Below, in pieces: positions 55,770-64,000 of a stretch of DNA of 64,000 nucleotides. A program made the position numbers and the translations under genes. The stretch is from contig JAJEKV010000226.1 in NCBI GenBank assembly GCA_021234155.1, forward strand, positions 372,001-436,000, in the 5' to 3' direction. The notes under the pieces were generated by a model. That model saw only the letters and a program-made list of their open reading frames with translations, was not told where the DNA came from and did not search any database. The stretch is from Isoetes taiwanensis. Lineage: Eukaryota > Streptophyta > Lycopodiopsida > Isoetales > Isoetaceae. Position 1 is the stretch's first letter, and the number at the start of each line of letters is the position of its first letter.

Positions 55770-56188
55770 GGATTTGGAATTGCACAACCTTAGTGGAGAT
55801 CGCAATCATCTATGGTATCGAGAGAATTTTCAAAGCCTCACAAAACACGGATAGTGGAGAAATATCGATTTAAAAAGCGATGTCGGCGATATTAGAAAAT
55901 TGGTCGCGGTCTAACAAACAATAGGATTATAGGTACTCCCGGATACATGGCTCGAGTATTTGTCAAGGGTTTGTGACAACTAAAGCCGATGTTTATGCCT
56001 ACGACGTTGCGCTTGAGCTCTTAACAAGGCAAGAACCAATCGGTGTTCACTTTGATAAGAATGGGAAATATGTCAAAAGATCCGTTCCATACGGCCGGAG
56101 TATCGAACCTTTGAATTTCTTAAGGACGAGGCCGCGTAATGGTGCGGAATGGGTGCCACGACACATTTGGGGCCTTTATGGATTTTGA
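55770..56188 (+). pseudogene. Receptor-like kinase pseudogene (activation segment to subdomain IX)
   Basis: Near 55,932 GTPGYMA is the conserved activation-segment signature of plant receptor-like kinases. The expected PE is replaced by RV, and after a one-base shift VTTKADVYAYDVALELLTRQ gives subdomain IX ('T-KADVYS-GV-LLE---G'). Before it, decayed text near 55,880-55,915 fits the DFG-LAKL region without an intact DFG. The frame stays open to 56,188 but with no further kinase motif. The N-lobe and any ectodomain are absent. It is unrelated in sequence to the kinase scrap at 26 kb. Confidence 0.7.
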
Positions 56189-57204
56189 ACACAATTTCTG
56201 CTTGGCTGCAACCAGGTTGAACATCGAACTCTTAAAAATGTCAAGAGAGCAAAGAGTAACAAGTGGCCATAAATTTGATCTCCTTATGCCAAAAGGAAAG
56301 TATTTTGGGCATCACAGATAAGGTAAACATACGCATCAAAACATGTTGAGTAATTTTAGAAAGAAAACTGAGCCTAATATTTGTCCTCTTGTTGGAACAA
56401 ATTTTTTGTGTGTTGGTTGTGTACATGCAATCTACAAAAGTGGAAGGTCCGAGAGGCATTTCCAACAATAACGGGATCCAAAATATGAAATGAAGAGAAG
56501 ATGAATTAAACTTCAGTTCTATGGAAGAGCCATTGTGCCTCTTCCTTTTCTTCCTTTGTGTTTTTGCTTGCTGAAGCAAGGGTACCCACAAACATAAAAA
56601 TTAAACATTCAAAGCTTGACAATACGATGATTAAACTTCATGAAGGTACAAGGCATACCTCCAGGTCTGCTGTGCAACTTTTATGCAACTTTTAACTATG
56701 GGGCTTAGGTGAACAACACATATAGACTAACAAGATCGGACATTGGCAATTTTAGATCACTCGGGGGTTCATGGCCTTGCTTCCACAATTGCAACTCCAT
56801 CGCCTTGCTTAAGCATAGGGTTATGACCAAATGCCAAAATTTGAGAAAAGCAACACCTATGTTCTAAAGTTTCTAATTTACTGTTCTTATATGCATTGTG
56901 AAAAAACATTATTTGTTGCACTTCTACATATTATATTACACAATAGTTTCTAATTCATAGTTCTTATCATTACAAAATATTTCAAACTTACTATTAGTTT
57001 TTTTACAATGCTTGGAACATTTGGCATAATACCATTTTGGATGCTTGGACAATGTGATAAGCTTTATGATTCGATTATGGGATGCCAAATGTGGGTGCAT
57101 GTACATATAATATCACATCAGAGTGCAATTTGAGAAAACATCTAGGAGGTAAATCACAACATTGTTCTAACTTTGCACACACTTTCAAACCAATAAGCGA
57201 GATA
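56189..57204. other. Non-coding stretch
   Basis: Short open frames only. CACTTCTACA/TAATTCATAGTTCTTAT phrases near 56,870-56,970 are weakly repeated. No gene is seen. Confidence 0.35.
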
Positions 57205-57420
57205 GTGAAGAGAAATGTTCGCGGCTGTTGTCTAGTGGTTAGGCTGTTGGATATGGGTGTCCCCTGTCCAAGCTCAAATCCCACTGACCATTATTGGGTG
57301 GCATGGATGATCTATGTCATGGTGATCATAGCCTGGTGGTTAGACCATTGGATATGGGTGTTCCCCTGTCCAGGTTCAAAACCCATTGGCTATTGTTGCA
57401 TGACATGATTGTAAAAAAAA
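57205..57420 (+). mobile_element. Two head-to-tail tRNA-derived SINE units
   Basis: Unit 1 has an A box (TTGTCTAGTGGTTAGG, 57,228-57,243), GGATATGGGTGTCCCCTGTCC, and a B box (AGCTCAAATCC, near 57,271). Unit 2 has GCCTGGTGGTTAGACC (57,331), GGATATGGGTGTTCCCCTGTCC, and GGTTCAAAACC (57,373), then a short poly-A at 57,412-57,421. The units match each other and the SINE at 50.8 kb. Confidence 0.82.
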
Positions 57421-57560
57421 AGGGCATCCTATAGTCGTTATGGTCAGCATCCTTCTATCGTGCGGGCACTGGACACAGGGCAAAAAAAAAAGTGCAGGTT
57501 CAAATCCTGCATGTTCTAACATGTATAGATAAGTTGGTGAAGAGAGCGTTCGCGGCCGAT
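57421..57560 (+). mobile_element. Third, degenerate tRNA-like SINE unit
   Basis: TATAGTCGTTATGGTCAGCA is a weak A box. After a poly-A interruption at 57,482-57,491, a good B box stem appears: GTGCAGGTTCAAATCCTGCA. Past it, GTGAAGAGAGCGTTCGCGGC (57,537) repeats the phrase found just before unit 1 (57,206), so the cluster is flanked by a short direct repeat. Confidence 0.6.
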
Positions 57561-58640
57561 GCCGCGATAAGTTTCTTGTATGTACAAATTATATATCTCT
57601 TGGGTTTCGTAATACTTCATTTCCTCATTAAAGTGCTATGCATTATCCTCTTCCTTTCCATACGCTAGTCCAATCCACTTATAATATCATATTTTTATAT
57701 TTAAAATGGTGAAATAGACTTGGCTAAAGTATGCCAAAAGTTGAGGTGAAAGCTTCTAATGTTTAGCAAAACTTTCTAGATTTTGCCACCTGTACTTTCT
57801 TACGTTTGGCTAAACTTTTATTTAAAAAAAAAAAAAACAAATCTTCTATATTTTGACTATTTTGCACTGATTCAAGACCTAAATATTAACTGACCATAAT
57901 AAATATAAAGGCTATAGCATAATTTGGCTAAAGTACACTAAGTTTTGGCTAAACTTTCCAAATTTTGGCAGTTACACTTTCTTGCGATTAGCTAAAGTCG
58001 GACGAAATGGAGGTGGGGAGTGAAATAGAGTTGGCTAAAATTTTATTTTTTTAAGCCCAAAAAGGGCTATAGTTTAGCCTTTTTTTTTTTCAAACAAGGC
58101 CAAAATTTCGCCATTTAGCTAACACAACGAAAAAAGTGCTCACATCCCCTGAAAAATCCCCCATTGAGGAACCGGGGGACTCGAGAGAAACGGGTTATTT
58201 TCTTTGCAATAGGGAATTCTTGAACAAAAGGGTATATCGTATGGGGGGAGATTAGTAGAAATGGGGGATTATTGTACTGAAAAGGGCATATCCAGAATGG
58301 GGGAATTAATAGAAATAGGGGATTACAAATGCACATTGGGGTATTTTGAAGAAAGGGGATTGAGTCAAAAGGAATTTGCTAATGGTTTGGGGGTAATTTC
58401 AGGACAAGGGACTGGTTCGAAAAGGAATTTGCAAATGGGATGGGGTATTTTTAAGAAAGGGGGATTGGTTCAAAAGCGAATTTGCAAATGGATTGGAGTA
58501 TCTCCAAATAAAAGAAAGGGGAATTACCAAACAAACAGAGAATTGCAATAAATACCAGGGTATTTTCAAGGAAAAGAGTATTTTCAATTAAAAATAATTT
58601 CAAAATACCATCTACTTTCAAAATATTGAATGGTCATATG
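57561..58640. other. Non-coding stretch with diffuse short repeats
   Basis: TTTGGCTAAA(C/G)T phrases recur through 57,710-58,070. From 58,140 to 58,570 a G-rich plus strand repeats GGGGGATT(A/G) and AAAAGGAATTTGCAAATGG variants several times. No gene is seen. Confidence 0.5.
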
Positions 58641-58652
58641 TAAGTGGTCGGA

Positions 58653-58930
58653 TCAGCTCATAAGTTTAACCTTACCTTCATGATGTGGAATAGGAATGAA
58701 TTTCTGGACTAAACAGTTGATAAACTCTGTCTTCAAAGAGGTCTCATCCAAAGAAAGAACCCATGCTTCTGTGAGTGGCTCCTTACCATGTAGGGAGAAG
58801 CACACTGCAGTGTAATAGCTCTTGAGCTCTCCTTCACACTCATGGACAAATATTGATGTTATGGTGCACTTGGAGTCCTCTGTTGACACATAATCTCCTT
58901 CTTTGTAAACAATACCATTGTAAAATACTT
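58653..58930 (-). CDS. Hypothetical coding-like fragment
   Basis: The minus-strand frame stays open from about 58,930 (GLVNKVFYNGIVYKEGDYVS) through FVHECEGELKSYYTAVCFSL to a stop at 58,653 (HHEGKVKLMS). There is no ATG at the start, so it looks like an internal or terminal exon. The 'YNGI-YKEGDYV' opening recalls BAH-like or transposon-borne chromatin-reader folds, but the resemblance is too weak for a call. Confidence 0.4.
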
Positions 58931-61917
58931 TGTTGACTAGACCAAGTCGACTAGACCAAGCTTACTAGACCAAGGGACCTTGATGGGAAAAGGCATGAAC
59001 TGCAAGCACTTACTTTCTAATAGTAAAGAAAGGCAATGGTAAATAAACTTAGGAATATGGGACCAATTATTAAACCTTTTGAGTAATTATTAAACCTTTT
59101 GGTCTCCGTGGACGTTAAAAAAACTATTCTATTCTATTCTATTCTATTTCCATGGAAGTTATTTAGAATCCATGGTGGTGCCTATTGGGAACCAGACCTG
59201 TGGAAAACATCTTCGTCAAACCTATAACCCCATAGCAAAGCACTCAACGCCTATGGCAATGGGTAAAATATTTGCCCGATGCTTTACTCAGACCATGCGT
59301 TCCCCTGAGGTTTGTAAACCCATGGCTCTAAATATGATACAGGTAGCCTTAACCGGTTTTAGCAAAGGGGACTTTCTCCCCAGGCCATAAATGATTATGA
59401 AGCATTGGCCTTAGACCCATAGTTTTCTAAGAGAAATAGGAGATAAGCTTTATGATTAAATTAATAGACTATGAGAATGCATATCTAGGGGATTTGAAAA
59501 TTCTAAGTGGGACCATGCCCAACTAACTGCCATATGCAGGATCTCCAAGTAGAATTATTTCCTTAGGCATAAGCGGTGTATATTGCTTAGGCCATTGACC
59601 TATACTTGTAATAGAAACAAAGGTTTATACTTGTTGATAATTAAATTGATAGGCTTGATGTGTGCATGTCTGCCACTAGAATAAGGAGGGGGATTGAGCT
59701 TGGGGCATTATAAAGTACCAGTCGAGACCTTAACTCGTATTGACTGCTGGACCATCATTCTTAACTTAAGTGGTTCATTGGACTTGCACAGTGGTGTATA
59801 GAATCTATAACTTAGCCATGGCATATCTCCTAAGTTGTTTCTAAGTACTAATTTATGACAGAATACAAGGCTTTAACCTAAGATTGAGGGCTGGAATTCA
59901 GTCTTTATGCATTGTGGCAACCTACTGATATCCCCATGTCTAAGGAAAACGGTTCTATGGTCAAAACATGGCATCTCAACATTGATGGATGTTAGGCAAA
60001 CTAAGAACACTATGGAATTGGTGGGGCACTACGACTAAAATATTGGGCCCCCATGGCACACTCATAGTGCTTATGCTCGTCAAAATACAAAGGTAAAGTT
60101 TAGGATTAGGTCTTCTTCCAAATGGCGACCGTGGGGCGGCATGCTAAGCTGCACGGAGAATTCCCCGTTCACTTGAGATGTAACAAACATGATGACGGAT
60201 TCGATTCAAAGATGCGGTACCACTAAAGAGTATGGATGATGAGTTTACGTGCTTGTTTTGGTCCGGCAAAGGAAAGCGGTAATGTCTTCCATTTGGCATA
60301 AGGATCTTTGTCTTCTAAAATGGATACGGCCGCCAACTAAAGTACAAGTTAGACTAAAATCTGCAGCCAAAAATCTGTGATGAGTTGTGCTTTATTCGGC
60401 TCTAACATAAGGGCCTGAGAACATGCGGGGAGCTTACAATCCGGCTCTAGCGATGGCGAGGGATAGAAATGGCATGAAAATATTTCACTTCTTGGAGATA
60501 GTTATGGCTAAGCCAAGTAATGTTGTTGTTAGAGTAGAATGTTGCCAAATTAAGCGACAAAATGCCTCTAAATGGCGAGACAACATCGATGATGATTTGG
60601 ATGTTGTGGTCCTGTAACCTAATGGCATAAAGCTTGCACCTGAGCATATAGAAACGCCCGAGTGTCTTGCTCGGCTATGGCCGGGATGGAGAAGGCACAC
60701 ATCAAGAATATGAATCGGACACGACTCCTTGATCTAATTAAGAGGGGGGCTTACCTCTTAACACTCTTTGTAAAAATGGCATTGGGAGGCTCCACAACCT
60801 TGAAGCTCTTTTCGCAAGAAATTGTTGCAAAATCTGATTTAGTGGGCTGCTCCCTCCCAGCCCAAGGCCTTAGGGATCAGAAAATTCGTGGCTAGCAATG
60901 GCGAAGGTTTGAGTCTATATTGGTAAGTAATAGCTGCATCTTTATGATCTTCTTTGTTAATATAGTTAATTTTTTAATCATGTTAATTGCATGCTTTTCT
61001 ATCGGTAGTTAACCCAGGATTCTGGAACGAGGATAGTGGAGTCTATTAAGAGATCTATTTGTTTCTCTAGCTTCATTGGTTGCATCATCCATTCATTATA
61101 GCTTGATTTCTTCAACAATATGTTGATTTCTTCCTTGCAGCTTATCATGGATTAAAAAATGTGGTATTTAAACAAAGACGAATCTGTGAGAATTGGAATC
61201 CCAAGACATGAATTGCTTGCACAAAAATTGATGGTTTTCTGGGGTTTAATTCCCTCCATGTTTTTGTTGCTATATTTGCTGCTATGAAAATGGTTTGTCT
61301 GAGATAAGATGGTCTTATGAAAATAAATGGGTTTACTTTTTAAATTATGTTAAAAAAGTGAGACAGATACAACCATTTTGGGTGCAGTTGTCATGTCATT
61401 TGCTACAAGTAAATTTAAGGTAGGGAAACAGATGCACTATGAGTATCCTCCAGTTTATACAACGGCAGGATCTAACTGTATTTCTTTTTTCATGCAGGGT
61501 GACATTACTTTGTCATGTAAGCTACCGTGACATAAAGAACGCCTTTACTTTTGGCACGTAAAAGATAAGAACTGTGGTGCCTTTTAAGCAACTTAAATTG
61601 GCTTGGGTACTAATCAGATGCTGGTGTATTTCATATTGAGGGTGAGATTCCACTGCAGCAGGTGGCTATTATCTGTTTTGTCGCAACTGCCGGCGTTCAG
61701 AAAAACGGAGGTGTTACCGCTTGACTCGACTACATGGTGATGCGCTCTTGCTAGAATGAAATCTTGGAGCAAATTTATCCAGCAATTAATCACTTCCCTA
61801 GCCTCTCTGCAATGCTCCATATCATGTCCCCAGACCGAACTGCCTCCGCCAGCCAGAAGTTTGAAATCGTCTCTTCTTATTGGCCTGTTGCTAAAAGCCA
61901 AGCATATGGGCCTGATT
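58931..61917. other. Unassigned stretch; (ATTCT)n tract near 59,120
   Basis: The plus strand near 59,105-59,155 reads GGACGTTAAAAAAACTATTC then ATTCT repeats, the inverse of the tract near 49,800. Short open frames (59,172-59,390; 60,423-60,617; 60,662-60,895) show no recognised domains. No gene is supported. Confidence 0.4.
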
Positions 61918-62334
61918 ATTACCTAATGGACCAACAGTTTCAGAAATAAAGAATTTAAATGCATTGGTCTTTGCAACAATTAGAATACATTGAACAAAAT
62001 GGATGAGTTTATGTTCCAAGAGTTAATTCTTGAAAAAAGAATTTTTATGATTCAATTTTAGTCTAATTTATTGAATAATGTCTTTAGCCTTGCTTCTCTT
62101 CGATGCAATATACCCCATTTTATTACCTAATGGACCAACGGTTTCAGAAATAAAGAATTTAAACATTGGTCTTTGCAACAATTAGAATATATTGAATAAA
62201 GTGGATGAGATTGTGTTACAAGTGTTAATTCTTGAAAAAAGAATTCTTACGATTCAATTTTAGTCTAATTCATTGAATAATGTCTCTCGCCTTGCTTATC
62301 TATTCTATTCTATTCGACGCAATGTATCCCATTT
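61918..62334 (+). repeat. Tandem duplication, ~204-bp unit, two copies
   Basis: ATTACCTAATGGACCAAC(A/G)GTTTCAGAAATAAAG starts at 61,918 and 62,122. Both copies continue through AATTCTTGAAAAAAGAATT, TTTAGTCTAATT and CTTGCTT(C/A)TCT to a CC(C)CATTT end. The second copy has an added TTCTA run. Confidence 0.93.
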
Positions 62335-63231
62335 ATCTAAGTTATGAAACCAGCAATGGAAGTTCTGAATCACCTATAGACTATGCATGCATTTCAATAC
62401 ACATCTGCCGATTAGTCTTACATGAAAGACCTATTGAATACATGCATGCCCTTACATGTTGCATTTGAAATATAAGTCGTGACTCAGACTGTTTTCAAGC
62501 ATCACAAATTCTATTGGGGTTCAAGCACCTCTATGGTAGAACCTTATACTTGACAATGACAATGACGTTTCCTTCCTAGACTCACCTGGTCCCTCAAAAG
62601 GAGAGATTCACAATCATCAAATGCCATCAGTACCCTTACTTCACTACCGGATAAACCTAGCCCATAGTTCAAAGGCATTTTACAGGGCTGCAATGGCAGG
62701 TTGAGAATCGCTACTTGGGCATTAATTTCAACATTTTTTACCGAGTCTTTAACCTCTGGTGCTTGATGCTGGCAATGGAGGAAGAAGTAGAGGCTGACAT
62801 TCAACCTGGATAGGTGCAAAATAATCACCCAAAGAGCGTGCATTTGAATTTTCTTTTGAAGCAACGATTTCACGGTATTTCTATTCCTCTGCTACAAAAA
62901 ATAACTGCATGTGCACATTTTCTTTGCCTTGATTTCGATCTACACACTTGTGGCTTCTTCAAAAGTTCTTCAAAAAAGGTCTGAGTTCTTCAAAAAAGCT
63001 GGAGCTTGAACTTCTTGTAACTGGGTTCATTTGAAGAACAGACTGTCAATCTTTTGGGGACTTCTTGACATATTGGATTGCTATATTTTAAGCTTACTGC
63101 TTCAAATATATCATTTGGAATCCAAGATCCTTCTTTTGCTCATTTGAGCCCAGAAGCGAGCTGAGAATGGATACTGATAACTTTCTCCAGGCTCATTATC
63201 TTCACAAGCTTCTTCTGACCATACTTATTAT
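62335..63231 (-). other. Unassigned; one minus-strand hypothetical frame
   Basis: On the minus strand a frame at 62,843-62,544 begins MHALWVIILHLSRLNVSLYF and continues EVKDSVKNVEINAQVAILNL to RKRHCHCQV. Its second half has protein-like composition but no family is recognised. The rest shows nothing. Confidence 0.3.
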
Positions 63232-63950
63232 CTACTTTTCGCACCAACAAAGACATGCTTTGAGTGCAGCACTATAAGTTTGTGCATTTGGAGTAAAACC
63301 TTCATCTTGCATACTTGCAAATAATTGTAGAGCAGGCTCGTCCTCTCCTCTTTCAACATATCCAAATATCAATGCACTCCATGACACCACATCGTGGTGG
63401 CACATCCTATCAAAGACATGACGAGCATGTGTCATACTCCCACATTTAGCATACATATCCACCATTGCTTTTGCGCCACAAAATGTCGAGGCACTTTCGC
63501 TCTTCGCAAGTGCAGAGTGGATATGTATGCCTTTCTCCAAACACTCAATTTTCACCAATTTTCCATCCATTGATCGGCCTTTCTCCCGTGTTGCACTACG
63601 GCACATGCCTTGAGTGCAAGAACGATGTCCGCATCCGTGCAAAACCTTGATCTCGCATACATTCAAATAATTGCAAAGACGGCCTTGCCCTTGCCATGTT
63701 CAACATATCCATATATTACAGTGATTCCGGGGACACCAAGTTTTGATGTGGCATCCTATCAAAGATCTCAAGAGCTCTTAATCTGCTCCCCACATTTTAA
63801 AATACATATGCACCGAGTGTTTGCCGAAGAATGTTTTTATCATACTCCATATCAATTAGATCAGCATGAATCCTCATGCCACTTTGTAGGTCTCTTAAAG
63901 TGCTGATGCCTTCAATCGCAATTAAAATACTAAGTTACGCTTTTCGTGTC
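63232..63950 (-). pseudogene. PPR (pentatricopeptide repeat) protein pseudogene
   Basis: The minus strand carries consecutive PLS-type PPR units. From 63,950: LRDLQSGMRIHADLID, then ALEIFDRMPHQNLVSPESLV with YGYVEHGKG. After frameshifts, AKSESASTFCGAKAMVDMYA with AKCGS, HARHVFDRMCHHDVVSWSAL, FGYVERGEDEPALQLFASMQ and EGFTPNAQTYSAALKAC. Intact genes of this kind encode mitochondrial or plastid RNA-editing or processing factors with many units. Here only about four units are visible and the frame is broken at least twice. The left end stops at about 63,232, just after ALKAC, with a stop codon and no E/DYW domain. The N-terminal side runs off the window. Confidence 0.85.
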
Positions 63951-64000
63951 ATTTCGACGAATTTCATCATATATTTTAAGGATTTCAAAACCCTTAGAAC

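Noticed and set aside
57430-57515. tRNA gene with intron
   Set aside because: The B arm is good, but the A-run interrupts the anticodon region and the acceptor ends do not pair.
1-64000. CRISPR array, bacterial operons or ribosome-binding sites
   Set aside because: All recognisable content is plant nuclear. The tandem repeats are far too long for CRISPR and there are no spacer-repeat units.

Overview
The window is nuclear DNA of a land plant with a large, repeat-rich genome. The evidence is a plant-type PPR repeat with the MYAKCGS signature, plant LINEs with a DUF4283-like ORF1, an En/Spm (CACTA) transposase, a chromodomain Ty3/gypsy element, a Ty1/copia element primed by initiator tRNA-Met, tRNA-derived SINEs and a Helitron 3' end. 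The PPR style, and a TALE homeodomain unlike seed-plant KNOX or BELL proteins, make a fern or other seed-free plant my best guess. I cannot name the species. Almost nothing here is an intact gene.

Region 1 (1-14,325) is a GC-rich tandem satellite with a period of about 1.1 kb. There are 13 registers, one of them strongly diverged but still in phase. Region 2 (14,326-25,030) is nested transposon debris: a minus-strand CACTA element with a Tnp2 pseudogene, a 108-bp minisatellite and a right terminus at 20,627; then a plus-strand gypsy integrase/chromodomain remnant with its polypurine tract and 3' LTR start; then a decayed minus-strand coding region I do not recognise.

Region 3 (25,030-31,600) is mostly non-coding. 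It holds a truncated kinase pseudogene, a foldback, a duplicate of the 5' flank of the homeobox gene and short dispersed repeats. Region 4 (31,600-39,383) is a decayed LINE (ORF1, extra open frames, ORF2 with endonuclease, RT and zinc-binding tail, poly-A). It is followed by a copia gag/PBS/LTR remnant (39.9-41.1 kb, minus). Region 5 (41.2-45,713) ends in a textbook Helitron 3' terminus that abuts a minus-strand LINE RT fragment (45.7-46.5 kb).

Region 6 (46.9-49.7 kb, minus) is the most unusual object. Exons of the mRNA-capping enzyme RNA-triphosphatase domain are followed, with introns and most splice sites still present, by exons of a NUG2-type nucleolar GTPase. The two are joined inside one exon at a motif (DAR-P) that both families share. 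Frameshifts and stops make it a chimeric pseudogene. Region 7 (51.8-53.3 kb) is the only plausible intact gene: a two-exon, 249-aa TALE homeodomain protein. The remainder (53.3-64 kb) holds microsatellites, a receptor-kinase pseudogene, clustered SINEs, small unrecognised open frames, tandem duplications and a frameshifted PPR pseudogene running off the right edge.

All calls come from reading the sequence and recalling protein families. No database search was run.
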